Source: Panax quinquefolius (Eukaryota > Streptophyta > Magnoliopsida > Apiales > Araliaceae). Taken from it: a stretch of DNA of 64,000 bases. The stretch's first letter is position 1. Each line of letters starts with the position of its first letter. The stretch is taken from contig CM035152.1 of NCBI GenBank assembly GCA_020205615.1, forward strand, positions 148,852,166-148,916,165. The letters are read 5' to 3'. Under the pieces are notes generated by a model, which was not told where the DNA came from, did not search any database, and saw only the letters and a program-made list of their open reading frames with translations. Below, piece by piece: positions 11,756 through 23,055 of the stretch. The position numbers and the translations under genes were made by a program.

Positions 11756-12448
11756 GCCAATGCTGTGTTCGGGCATCTTCGTCCGAGGTCCCGGGTTTAA
11801 TCTGAGGAAGAGGCCCCGAGGAAGAAGAATGCCCTTCAAGTCGCTTTGGCTAAAAGAGAAGACTCAACGTGAATGCCTTCTTCATACAAATGAAGGTCTT
11901 CAAAAAGAGTTAGCCCAAGCTAAGGGAGATGTGAAGGCCTCCAATGAAGAACTAAAGTCGACCAAAGCACAGCACGAGGAGATCGTCAAAATGAATGTTG
12001 ACTTGGTTCAGAGGAGCGAGATAAGGATGGAGAAGATCGAGGAGTTAAAGGCTGATGCTAAGATCCTGACCAAGACCATCCATAAACTGGAGGCGGCAGA
12101 GACTCGTCATATGAGTAGGCGGCTCAAGCTCAAGAAGAAACCGAGAACTCAAGGCTCTTGTTATGAAAAAAAATATCCCTTATCCTACATTCGAAAAGCA
12201 CGCATATTAAAATGTATCACTTTAAAACCGGGATCTTGGGCCTCCTTTAATCGACGCACCTTCGCAAACAAATATGCTGAAGAGAAACGGTTAATGATGT
12301 CCAAAACTCGGAAGAAATAAATGGGGAGATAATGAAGATATATTCCGAGAGTTACGAGCTCTCCGCCAAGTCGTGGCAAGGAGAAGTCGTTCTAGCCCAA
12401 CCTGGATCCATCCTTACTCGATTTTTAGACGACGAAGATGGTGCCTGA

Positions 12449-12830
12449 GGCTGATGTTCCTGTTTTTGTTTTTTTTTCTTTCTTTAATTTATAATATTTG
12501 TAAAAATTATCTAATATTGTAATTAGATTGAACATTAATGAAAAATGGCTTCATTCCTTATGACTTCGGTGTATTTAGTTTCTGCCAATACTCCAATATT
12601 AATTTAACTGGAAAAATGCACAAACTCCTTCATGGGTCGAACCCGAAATCATTAAGTAACAACTAAACATGTCATATAACAGATAAGATGAAGTTAAAGA
12701 ATGAAGCTCCCGAACTCAACACTTAGAAAAAATTTAGGTAATAAAGTAAAGGGATACTTATTAGTTACCAAGTGTGAGAGACAGATCTCGTTCATTAAGA
12801 ATTTGTTTACCCCGAAAAGGCCTAACAAAA
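12449..12830. other. 3' region of the antisense gene and spacer
   Basis: Past the stop codon the sequence turns AT-rich (TTTATAATATTTG, ATTAATGAAAAAT), consistent with a plant 3' UTR and poly(A) region. It then runs into the tandem array. I see no coding segment. Confidence 0.45.
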
Positions 12831-13380
12831 CCAAGAGATGACATTTGCGCTTACCACTTAAGGGCCCGACAAAGTCTAAAGATGACACTTGCCAACTCAA
12901 GGGCCCGACAAGGTCTAAGTGTCGACAATTGCCTTACCACGCAGGGCTCCGACAACGCGTCTTTAAAGATGACACTTGCCTACCATGAAGGGCCCGACAA
13001 GGTCTAAGTGACCACCGCCAAGAGGCTACCATCGAATGGTCACGAGTCCTCCCAACCTCCTAACACCAATGACGCTTTGCCTACCACTTAAGGGCCCGAC
13101 AAACTCATAAGGACCACCGCCGGAAAGGCTTCCATCGAATGGCCGCCGAGTCCATTCAACCTCCTAACACCAATGACGCTTGCCTACCACGAAGGGCCCG
13201 ATAAACTCATAAGGACCACACCGCCGTAGAAAGGTCGCCATCGAATGGCCAAATGAGTCCACCAACCTCCTAACACCAATGACGCTTTGCTTACCACGAA
13301 GGGCCCGACAAACTCATAAGGACCACTCACGAAAAGGTCGCCATCGAATGGCCAACGAGTCCACCGAACCTCCTAACACC
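12831..13380. repeat. Tandem repeat array inside the Tat element
   Basis: Three clear units begin with CCTCCTAACACC at 13056, 13160 and 13266 (104, 106 and 103 bp), with a fourth start at 13369. Each contains AAGGGCCCGACAAACTCATAAG and a CCATCGAATGG core. Shorter degenerate relatives with AAGGGCCCGACAAGG occupy 12840-13055. The array lies between pol (minus) and the antisense gene (plus), where Retand carries its amplified tandem repeat. Confidence 0.85.
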
Positions 13381-13399
13381 GTTGAACCGATCAAGAACG

Positions 13400-16300
13400 A
13401 AGAGAAGATTTGTTCGAGAAAAAGGAACTTTTATTGATGATGACATAAATATTTACAGACTTCCAATGTAATCGACATCATTTTTACCGAAGTACTTCCT
13501 AAGCCTCGCCAAATGCGCTAAGTATTCTTAATTCACGACCCATCTAATGCTTTCAACCGATAAGTTCCGGCCAGACTTCGTTGATTTCATATACGGTCCT
13601 TCCCGGCTTGGCATTAGCTTTCCTGCATTCTCGAGGTGTAGATGCTTGGCTTCTCCGAGGACAAAATCTCCTACTAACCTTCAAACTTTACCCCTTATTA
13701 TAATGCTTGGCCACTCTTCGCTGATAGGCTGCCAATCTGATTAAGGCTGTTTCTCTTACTTCCTCAAGCAAATCAAGGTTGGCCTTAAGCCCTTCCTCAT
13801 TGTAGATCTCTCGAATTGGTCGACTCAAGACTTGAGATCCAATTTCAACCGACTAAGGCATCGCACTATAGGCCGCCTAAAAGGTGAATCCTCTGTCAGT
13901 AGTCCCTGAGTAGTTCGATAAGCCCATAACACGCTAAGTAGCTCCTCCGCCATCGCCTCGCTTCGCCCAATCAAGGCTGATCCCATTCAGCAGCTGCTCA
14001 TTGGTCACTTAACTTGTCCATTCGATCGTGGATGAGCCATCAAGTCTTTTCGGTCAATCCCTCAGCTTCTTTCAAAAATGCTTCAAATTTCGATCCCACA
14101 AACCGACGCCCATTGTCCGATATTACCACCTTAGGAATCTCAAACGAAATACTATCATCGATTCTTTCAAAATTTCAAGCATTCTCGTTCGTTATTAACC
14201 TAAGTGGTTTTGCTTCTACCCACTTGGTCATATAGTCGATGGCAACTATAACAAAGTCGACTTGACCTTTTGCTTTCTAGAGTGGACCCCAGATATCAAC
14301 CCCCGCATGTCAAGGGTATAGAGATAAGATCGAGTATAGCTCTTCCGTGGCCGATATGGGATCGGATCGCTGAGTTGACACTTTCGCACTTTTGACGATT
14401 CGGGCCGCTTTCTTTGAAGATGGTAGGCCAAGAGTATCCTTGTCGAAGTACTTTATAAAGCTAATGACTTAGCCGCCATATACGGTCGCCACAGATACCT
14501 TCATGTATTTTCCAAGAGCATATTCACTTCAAATGGAGTCGCATTTCAAGAGTGGAGATGAGAAAGCTCTTCTAATGTGATCCCCATCAATCGTAACAAA
14601 ATTAGCACTTTTATACTTGATTTTCACAGCAGCATCCGATCCAAAGGTAAGACGCCATCCGCCAGATACTCTATATATGGAGTCAACCAAATAGCTGGTT
14701 CTATTAATGCACATTACCGATTCATAATGGACACTAGGATGTTGCAAAGTTTCTAAATAAACCGACCCATCAAAGACGTTAACATCCGTAGTGGCTAATT
14801 TGGAGAGTGCATCAAGAATTGAATTGTTATTACGCCGACCCTGAAACTCGTAGAGATTGGAAATGTCAAGTTGTTCCTTCAATTTCGTTAGATATTTGAT
14901 CATTTTGGGCCTCGAGCCAGATTCCCCAAAAAGTTGTTTAACGACTAATCGAGAATCATCAAGATGATTATTCTTTCAGACTTCAAGACTCTTTTGCCGG
15001 TCAGAACCTCGCAAGTACTACTTCATACTCACTTTTTCGTTGTTTGTTGCTTTGAATCGAAATCGATGGCTCGTCGCACCTTGAATCCTCCCGGACTCAT
15101 CGAATAATCCTCGCCCATCGACGTCTGTGGTAGAAGACCCATCTCGTGCATACAAAGGCCCATTTAACTCGCGTCATTAAGAATCGAATCGCTCGTCCGA
15201 TCCTTCACTTCTACCACAACCTCATCGCCTTTAAAACGAGCATTCAACAACAAAAAATCAGCCAAGGCTTGCCCTTTGATGGCGGTTCGGGGATGATATT
15301 CAATGAAAAATTGGGACAACTCCATCGTCCATGCAATTTAATCTCCCCGATACCTCAGTTTGCCCATAATCTTCTTTTAAAGGTCGATTCAGATATACTA
15401 TTACCAATCTACCCGGAAGTATTGCCTAAGCTTTCGACTAGCGCTTATTAAAGCAAAAGCAAAAAATGTTCGGTACTTTGTTTCAAAGATCCCAAGGACA
15501 CGGCTTACATAATAAACCGGTGTCGCTACTCCCCAACTTCACGCACCAAAACCGCCTCCTACCGCCAACGAACTAGTCGCTAAGTACAAATATAGGGGTT
15601 CAAAGAGAGCGGGCTTCACCAACAAAGGCGTCAAGATAAGTAGGACTTGATGCTCGAAGGCGCCCTCACACTCCAAGTCCATTGAAACGCTCTATACATT
15701 CTTCTACTTTCAATGTATCAAAGAACCAGAGACATCTTTCTCGCCGACTCGACATGAACCTCTTTAAAGTCGCAATCCTTCCAAATGACGTTGAACATCT
15801 TTAAATGACCGAGGAGTCTTCATGTTCAAGATCGCTTGAATCTTTTTCTCGATTGGCCTCAATTCCTCTCTCGATCGACAAGATAACCCAAAATTTGCTG
15901 CACCCTAGATCAAGGTGCACTTAGTGGGGTTCAATCTCAAATCAGGCCGACGAATCGTTCAAAGCATTCTTCTAAATCATCTAGATGTTTATGCACCAAC
16001 ATGCTTTTTGACAATCATGTCGCTCACGTACACTTCCACATTCCCGCCAAACCGATATCTCAAGACACGGTTCATCATCCTCTCTCGGTACGTGGTCTCC
16101 CTAGATTGATGAGGCCGAAAGTCATTTTCTTATAGCATATACCGAACGATGCGTAATGAACGCCGCCTTTCAGATATCCTCCTCAGACATGGAAATTTGA
16201 TGATATCCAGAGAATGCGCCCATGAAACTTAACAAAGTATACCTCAAGTGGCATCGATGAGTTGGTCAATGGGGTAGTAGGTAAAAATCCTTCTGACAAG

Positions 16301-17560
16301 CCTTATTTAGGTCAAGATAGTCGATGCAGACTCGCCATTTACCATTTTGCTTCGCATCAAAGACCACATTCGCCATCCATCAGGTAGTCAATCTCAAGAT
16401 GAAATCACCGCCAACAGCTTGGTAATCTCTTCATCAATTATTCACCGACGCTCAGTGCGAAAATCCTCCTCTCGTTTGACCGGTTTCTTTCGACGGTCCA
16501 CCTCCAACCGATGCTCACGATATCCCCGCTACTTCTCCGGCATATCCCGAGGCTCCCATGCTAAAATATCAACATAGCATTGCAGGAGCTCCATGAGGTT
16601 CGTCTCGAGAGGTTCCGCAGACCAACCTATTTTCACCGCCTTGTTTCTCTTTCGCCTGGATGAGCTCTATCTCCTCCGCTTTTCATTTGGCATGACCAAT
16701 GGTTTAGAACTACTCTCGTGAAGGGTTCGATCTCTATCGCCATACCGCTTCGCTTCGATACTCCCACCTCAAGTGATCACAACGTTTTTATAACACCTTC
16801 CGCCAGATCCAAGTCCCCTTTCACCTCGCCGACCCCACGAGCAGAGAGGGAAATTTGATTTTGAAATGAGGAATAGAGGTCACAACTTGCAAAGCAATTA
16901 AAAAGTGCCTTCCCAAAATAAAGATTATAAGCGTAATCTACATGCACAACATAAAATTTGTAAATAATTTCTACCGTTGGGGGCCGTTCAAGACGATTGG
17001 TAGTTCAACGGTTCCATGCCCACCTGACCGGTCGTTATTAAAACCATATAAAGGAGCCTCCGTCCCATCTCCATCTTTCGCCTGCTCAGTGCATCCTCCG
17101 ATAAGCGTGGGCATGCTGTAATATCTACAAAGACCCATTATCTACCATCATCCGCTTCATATCCACCGAACCCACTTGTGCAACAAGACCAAAGATCCTC
17201 GTAAGGCGGTTCGATGACTTCAAGGGTAATCTTCATCAAGAAAGGAGATTACCAGATTTCGAATAAGGTCCGCTACCGGAGGGTACCCGCCACGACATAC
17301 GATCAATCCAAGTAACTTTCGCGCTTCTTTCCAACGAAGTTTGCTGTAAGTACCCCCAGTGATGACATCTACCATGTGTCTTGCAGTCGTTCCGAGCCGG
17401 CAACGCCATTCGAATCGGTTGAAACAGCTGAACAGCCCTCTCGTCTCCGCCGTTGATTAGTTCTCGCAAACCACATACTAAATCAAAGCCCCGCTTGTAC
17501 CTTTCTTTCAATAAAGTCCTTCAAACTAGCATAAATCGTTTCAGATTACGACCAAGCTTG
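13400..17560 (-). pseudogene. Decayed pol of the Tat element (protease, RT, RNase H, integrase)
   Basis: On the minus strand, a post-protease segment (LGR-type with KIKFP) lies near 16840-16960. The RT start NGKWRVCIDYLDLNKAC is at about 16307-16350. The RT catalytic box reads YVSD (16019-16030) where Tat elements have YVDD, so one catalytic aspartate is lost. The Tat-specific second RNase H region is at 14529-14903 (DALSKLATTD). The integrase segment VIVAIDYMTKWVEAKPL is at about 14210-14260, and ISDNGRRF with the second catalytic Asp is near 14110-14130. Many stops and frameshifts separate these blocks. Order and motifs fit Ty3/gypsy Tat. It cannot encode an active polyprotein as assembled. 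Confidence 0.85.
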
Positions 17561-19296
17561 ATGGTAATCACAATACTTACGTAGAGTTTCCTTTTCCGGC
17601 TTAATGTTATCTCGAGGTGGTTCAAAATAGGTTGATTCTTAATTTGATCCAAGATAATGTACTCTCTTCGTGTTAAGGTCGTGTACGTTCTATTCACTCT
17701 TTAATGGAGCGGATTTAACGTCCTCCACCCCCCGCTCCAATTGTTATACTTTTTTTCAACCCGCCTTCAGAGCGGTCTTTATTACCTTCATTCTTTCTCC
17801 GGTCTCTATCGGTTCTATCCCGACCGTCTCCTGCTTTATCCCGGTAGGACGCTTGAGGTCATCCATGGCTTCCTCCACCACGATATAACCTTCACTTTGT
17901 CAAAGGCCTCAACGAGACTCTTCTGGTGATGAAACATTAACTTCTTTCACTAACTTCTCCGATTCGACCAGATCTAACCCATTCTCAAATAGTCCAACGG
18001 CATAGATCGCTCAGTCATCACACTGGGCCGATCGCTTCACGGAACCTCTTCACATATCGCCCAAAGACTCATTCAAAACCGTCGGACTCGAGCCAACGAA
18101 CCAGTTGGTTTTCCCCTTCTTTGTTGCTCCCGGCGAGCATGAAATTTATCGCATACGCCCCGCCCAAGATGAAATCAATCTGAGGGCAAAGTCCCCATCC
18201 ACCGCCGCATCCTTTCCGAGTGTTGTGACAAAAAAGTATGACACGAAGCAAAGATCGCTAAAGTCATAATAATCCATCACTCATTGAACGCCTCGATCGC
18301 GGGTCATAGAGATCCCCGATCCATCATAACTCTCGATATGGGGCAACTCTTGGTGGGGTCACTTTTTCTTTAAGAATCTCCGCGGAAAAAGGGGATGCCT
18401 TCTTTCCCAAGTATCCTTCATTTTTTTGTACTTTCTAAGTCGCTCAAGTTCTTTTAACTCTTTGACCCAGATACTCTACACCTTTTTGGTCGAGATGATG
18501 CTTCTTTTCTACGACTCCTTCCTCCTCCGAGTAGTAACCGGTTTTTCAATAGAGCCTTCAATTCTAGTAGGGCTTCATGCGATGACGAAAGTGTCCATGT
18601 GGTGGTGTACCTCGCAGACTCTCTTGAGTACGATCTCTAGATATGCTTCGCCTTTGAGCTCCTGCACTAAGGCGAGAATGTGCAACAATAAGGGCTTTCT
18701 TTGTGGTTTCAGAGTATGATCTCCGGATCGACCTCTTCGTTCTCTCCGACTGCGCTCCTTAGAATCGACAGGTGATGTACCCTCCTCGATCTTTGAGGAG
18801 TAGGGCTTCGGATCTTCTTCTTTCTCGATTTCTACCGAGACTCTCGTCCCGAATGAATGTGTTCTTTCCCACTTTGTCCTCGCTCTTCTGACCGATTATA
18901 ATCGAGCTCTTCATCTCTCAACTCGCCATCCGCCATCGCCAACTATATCCTCGCCGTTGCTTCACGAGTACTTCCATAGCTTCTATCCGCCTCATCCGCC
19001 ATCTTAGCCTACCGTGAAGCTTTTTCATCCCGGGTCCTCTCAGATCGAGTTCCAGCGGCGCCTTCTACTCGCTTCTCACTCGGCGCGGCAGACGCTTTAT
19101 CCGTCGGGAAGACTAGCCTACGTTTAGCCTTCGCCCACCGCCTTCGAATCGAAAATCTTCAGGGATCGTTTGACGCCTGTCAGGCTAGCATGAACACTTA
19201 TCACGGCCCCAAACGATCCTCGACAGACACTCGTGGTGTCGATTCACCGGCAATTTCTACGCTTCTTCTTCGTGTAGGTGTTCTACTCTTCACCAT
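17561..19296 (-). pseudogene. Decayed gag of the Tat element
   Basis: A start codon at 19296-19294 opens MVKSRTPTRRRSVEIAGEST, which resembles the amino end of Tat gag proteins; a stop follows after about 30 codons. A segment near 18069-18260 resembles the gag core (small hydrophobic blocks and a LAGS...ENQLVRWLES stretch) with frame changes. I see no intact zinc knuckle. The assignment rests mainly on position between the primer-binding site and pol. Confidence 0.6.
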
Positions 19297-19363
19297 GAAT
19301 ATCGACGTAGAACAAACACGGTTTGTGATTGAAAAATACTCAGACACTAGAACTTCAAATTTC

Positions 19364-19377
19364 TCCTTCTAGCGCCA
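19364..19377 (-). other. Primer-binding site of the Tat element
   Basis: On the minus strand, TTGGCGCTAGAAGGAG follows the end of the 5' LTR directly. It begins TGG, the complement of a tRNA CCA end. I do not name the primer tRNA. Confidence 0.7.
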
Positions 19378-19378
19378 A

Positions 19379-20070
19379 TGTTAACGCCAAGATCTTTCTC
19401 CACGTCCCAATCACCAAGACGCGCCCAATATCCCGCATAGCTCAACAAGTCAACACCAAAAGCTTGACTACCGACGACCGCGAGGGATAGCTCCCCGTGA
19501 GAGTCAATACAAAGCGATCACAAGGTCAACAATGGAGAGAAAAATATTATCTAATGCCCGAGAGATAGAATAATAATGATAATAATATGAAAATCGTGTT
19601 ATTTACCCTCTTATGTGATCTTAGCCCCATGCGATACTCCACTCCCTTGCCATCGTACACTCATCACTTCTCGACACCTTTTTTCCTACTTCCCATTATT
19701 TCAAATTAAAATAAAGTTCACCCACTTCCACACCTCGCCGCCATTGCTTTTCCCGCTTGTCATTATCCGAGTCCCATCCTCATTAATGCCATGCAGAAGG
19801 TGGTACACAAAATAGTCAATCATCACTTGGTATAATGACACTTCGGTCAAAGTTGGGTTAATGACAATTAGAGATAATGGGCCAATTCAACGACTAAGCC
19901 CAAATAATGGAAATGACCCAAGTGACCGGATCCAACCTAAAAAAACCCAATGAAATGATCAAATAATCTGGACCCAAACCATTCTGGACCAACCACGACT
20001 TAAGATAACATGATCCAAGGAGAGTTTCTATTAAGTTTGGCCCAATAAAAAAAAGGATTATGGCCCAACA
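19379..20070 (-). repeat. 5' LTR of the Tat element
   Basis: A 692-bp copy of 8823-9507, with TG at the left and CA at the right on the plus strand, followed by CTATA. Confidence 0.92.
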
Positions 20071-20075
20071 CTATA
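20071..20075. repeat. Target-site duplication CTATA (right)
   Basis: An exact match to 8818-8822. Confidence 0.92.
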
Positions 20076-20232
20076 CATTTTTCTACATGATACTATATCA
20101 AAACCTGAATAGAAAATCAAAATCATATCTTTGCTAAATTTCCTTTGTTTGATCAACTCTACAACCTTCCTCCAGCAAATGATTTCTTTTTGAAATATCC
20201 TCTTGTTTCTTGCCCCCTAAATGGACCAAAAA
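20076..20232 (-). mobile_element. Possible non-LTR retroelement tail, part 2
   Basis: On the minus strand this reads toward the target site and would join 8822, leading to the A-rich tail near 8690. A shared stretch (TATCAAAAC, ATAGTATC) gives it a similar character, but no coding domain is recognised. Confidence 0.3.
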
Positions 20233-21299
20233 GTGAATGCAGTAATGAGTACCACAATTTTCTTTAATTTTGTGTTTATATTTGATTAATTATTATATGA
20301 GCCGAGCTTATTTTGTTAAGCGGGTGATAAAAAAATATGATCAAACTTAATTTATTTATTTTAAAAATTAATTTTGAACGAATTATCCAAGTGTCAAGTT
20401 CAAAGAATAATATTTTTTATCATGTCCAAACAAATATGAAAAAAGAAGTTCAGAGAAAATGATAGGTAATTAGACAGTTGACTTTAGATATATAATGTCT
20501 TTTGTTGTAAACGAGGACATATTAAAATTTAAATTGATATGAATTAAGATAATTTTAGTTGATACAATTATTTTATTTATGAAGTATATAATAAAAACTA
20601 TTAATCACAAAATTTATTTTATTATAAACTTTTATGAATTATACTAATTTTAAAGTTTAATAAAATCAAATTATATCTCTAATTTTAATACTAATTTTGA
20701 GGAAGCAATTACGGAAGCTGATAATCTGCATGCAACATACGTGGTTTTCAGAAGAATAATCGCATGTGAGTTTTTCCTATAATAAAACTTGTGAGAAATA
20801 GGCAAATAAAAGTGTTGGGCCTTTAGAAAGGCCCATATGTAATCAATCTTTTGTAGGCATTGTCTAGCCCAATGGGCTCTTAAGAATTTATTTTGAATTT
20901 CGACCTTGTTGAACATGCATGTTAAAAGTCCAGAATCAAGAGATTTATAGAAGAAAATTTATATTTATAATTGGTAGTGTTTATTTAAGGACGTAAGCTT
21001 GATAGCCTAAAAATAAAATAGTACCCACCTACTTTGCAGTCCAAAAAAGAGGGGCCGATTTTTTCGATCTTTCCCAGGTCCATTCTCAGAAAATATTTAT
21101 AGTCCATCTTCTCAGAAAATATTTAGTGTAATGATGTTTTAATAAAGTAATGTTTATGACTCGGTCAATCACTGGACATGTAATCAATCAATATAATGGT
21201 ATAAAATAGTTTTAAATACTATTTCAGATCTCTAAGACCATTTATCGAGTAGGAGGAGACATTCATATCCTTGTTTTTTAACATAAAAATGGATTGGGC

Positions 21300-21300
<1 letters not shown>
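20233..21300. other. AT-rich intergenic DNA, nothing recognised
   Basis: There is no coding frame with family resemblance. The short direct repeat TCAGAAAATATTTA occurs twice near 21088-21125. Confidence 0.5.

Positions 21301-21302
<2 letters not shown>

Positions 21303-21368
<66 letters not shown>
21303..21368. repeat. (TA)n microsatellite
   Basis: About 66 bp, the longest uninterrupted AT dinucleotide array in the window. Confidence 0.95.
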
Positions 21369-21370
<2 letters not shown>

Positions 21371-21419
21371 ATCATTAAACTATTCTTTTATCTCACCCGC
21401 GCGTCTTTTCCCTAGCTAG

Positions 21420-21602
21420 CAGACGGACCCGACGACGGTTTGGTTATACAACCGTTGTCTATACTTTTAGCGACGGACAACATATAACGTCGTTAAAAGT
21501 ATAGGATTTATTGTATATGACCAAATTCAAATTGCGGATTGGATCCGGCTACTAATGGGGGGTGAGTACGATGAGTAAGATAAGGGTAGATGATTGATCC
21601 GG

Positions 21603-21643
<41 letters not shown>

Positions 21644-21841
21644 TTATATATATATATTATATCTTGCCGCTATATTTAACAATTAAAACGAATCGGCTAA
21701 AGCAATGATTTTTTCCGTCGCTATAGCATACAAAGCCGACGATATAAATATGACGACGGTTTGAACCGTCGCTATCTCAAAAAACCGTCGCTATAGTCAG
21801 TTCGTCTTTAATTTATTTTTTTAATTCGCTGAAGAAGGGGA

Positions 21842-21874
<33 letters not shown>

Positions 21875-21900
21875 AGTTCTTCCATAAGAACCTATTCTTA
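21420..21900. mobile_element. DNA-transposon remnant, possibly CACTA-type
   Basis: Repeated CCGTCGCTATAG, GACGACGGTTTG and CGTCGTTAAAAG motifs occur on both strands. They include a 16-bp inverted repeat, TATACTTTTAGCGACG at 21460-21475 with CGTCGTTAAAAGTATA at 21488-21503. Such subterminal arrays are typical of eudicot CACTA-derived MITEs. (TA)n arrays at 21606-21642 and 21844-21872 interrupt it. Complete ends are not defined. Confidence 0.5.
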
Positions 21901-22310
21901 TAGTGAGATCTTGGCAACACCCCTTTTGGACCGGGTTGATAAATTGAATTGATGGTCACGATTAACTTTTTTATTTGATGTTTCAATGTTGTTGTTGTGC
22001 CTAATTATTTACCTGCATCTTATTTCTATTTTATTAAGTGAATATTAATTGCCAAGATAGTTATAAAAAGTGAATATTTATTATTAAATAATCCCACGAA
22101 GTAGAGCTTCAGAATTCTGCTAATTTTTTTTTTTTTTTTTTTATTTAGGCAATACTTTTTATTTTTTATTTTAGTAAATTGAACATGTTTTTTTTTTTTT
22201 CCAATTCCAGAGAGCTTTGTGACCATTATCTTTTTTATTTATTTTTTCTTATTTTCTCCATTATATGTTATGATTTCAAAGAAATTAAAATAAAATAAAA
22301 TAATAAAAAC
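21901..22310. other. AT-rich intergenic DNA
   Basis: Poly(T) runs near 22125-22145 and 22190-22200, and otherwise nothing recognised. Confidence 0.45.
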
Positions 22311-22462
22311 AGATTTACTTAAGATATATACCGTCACTACCGAAGAAAAAAAATTTTGATATACCAACTAAGAGTCATTTAATGATTCGAACTCACGACC
22401 TCACGCATTCAATACTCATTATATGACCACCCGAGCACCACTAGCCTATTCGCTAAGTTCAA
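22310..22462 (-). mobile_element. Probable tRNA-derived SINE
   Basis: The minus strand reads TAGTGGTGCTCGGGTGG, then about 30 nt on AGGTCGTGAGTTCGAATCA. These resemble the A and B boxes of an internal Pol III promoter at tRNA-like spacing. A further ~80 nt unrelated to tRNA follows. Length and layout fit a short plant SINE; the exact 3' end is uncertain. Confidence 0.5.
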
Positions 22463-23040
22463 CCAAGGATATATCCTTATAGAAAAACTTCACCATCCCC
22501 CAAAATCTATATTCTCGCATTACTATTATATTATTTATTTATTATTATTAATAAATTTATATTATTAATTGGATTTTTCTAAATAGAAATAAGTTAATAT
22601 CTATATTTATTATTATCCCTTTAATATGTTTTCTTATCTTTGTAATAATATCAATAAAAAAGATTATTAATATATTAAAATAAATATCATTCTTTAATAA
22701 AATATAAATAATGATCATTATAAATCTTGTATTATTAGTATTAATAATTTTATTATTAAGCAATGATTATTAGTAATGATTTTATATATTAAGCAATGAT
22801 TTTATTATTAAGAAATGATTTTATTATTAATAAAACTAGTTCAATTAGTCTAATAAGTAATGATGATAATTTTTCAAGTCATTTCAGAAATTAATTTACT
22901 TATCGAATTTATAAAAGTAGTGAAGTATTATTATAATAATAATAATGTGATTATCAATATTAGAAGTATGATTATACCAATACTAGTATCGCATAACATT
23001 AAGAAGAATAGACATATTACATGTTCATTTTCATAAATAA
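22463..23040. other. AT-rich intergenic DNA
   Basis: Dominated by ATTATTATT-type low-complexity sequence, including a short direct repeat AAGCAATGATTTTATTATTA near 22758-22820. No gene. Confidence 0.5.
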
Positions 23041-23055
23041 AAAAACATAGAATGA

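Larger units (their letters stand above)
9910..12448 (+). pseudogene. Antisense extra gene (aORF) of the Tat element, interrupted
   Basis: It begins MVTVTSRQNSPFRQLPVKIA. In-frame stops at 10141 and further on are followed by the segment RLVPNSYIHILAFIAFRHEL (10312-10374), which resembles the plant 'putative gypsy type transposon' domain (PF04195) found in extra ORFs of Tat elements. Two candidate introns are visible: 10724-10798 (GTAAGT...TTTTTTGCAG) and 11672-11755 (GTAAAC...ACATAG). The middle exon encodes a Pro/Thr/Glu-rich linker with a basic patch (RPRRRKRSAKRSK). The last exon encodes a charged coiled coil (about 11840-12110) and ends with an acidic tail and stop at 12446-12448. Function is unknown; the basic patch could be nuclear targeting. 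Several frameshifts break it. Confidence 0.75.
8823..20070 (-). mobile_element. Complete Tat-lineage (Retand-like) Ty3/gypsy retrotransposon
   Basis: The element is 11,248 bp with LTRs at 8823-9507 and 19379-20070, a perfect CTATA target duplication, a TGGCGCT-type primer-binding site inside the right LTR and a short purine tract inside the left LTR. It is therefore transcribed on the minus strand. Gag, protease-RT-RNase H and integrase remnants run from 19296 down to about 13400. They are followed by a ~104-bp tandem array and by an antisense gene on the + strand. An extra antisense ORF and a tandem array between pol and the 3' LTR are known features of Retand-type Tat elements. The LTRs look about 90% alike by eye. 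All reading frames are broken, so it is non-autonomous now. Confidence 0.92.

Noticed and set aside
13040..13380. Possible CRISPR-like array
   Set aside because: The units are uniform head-to-tail repeats of about 104 bp without unique spacers, inside a plant retrotransposon.
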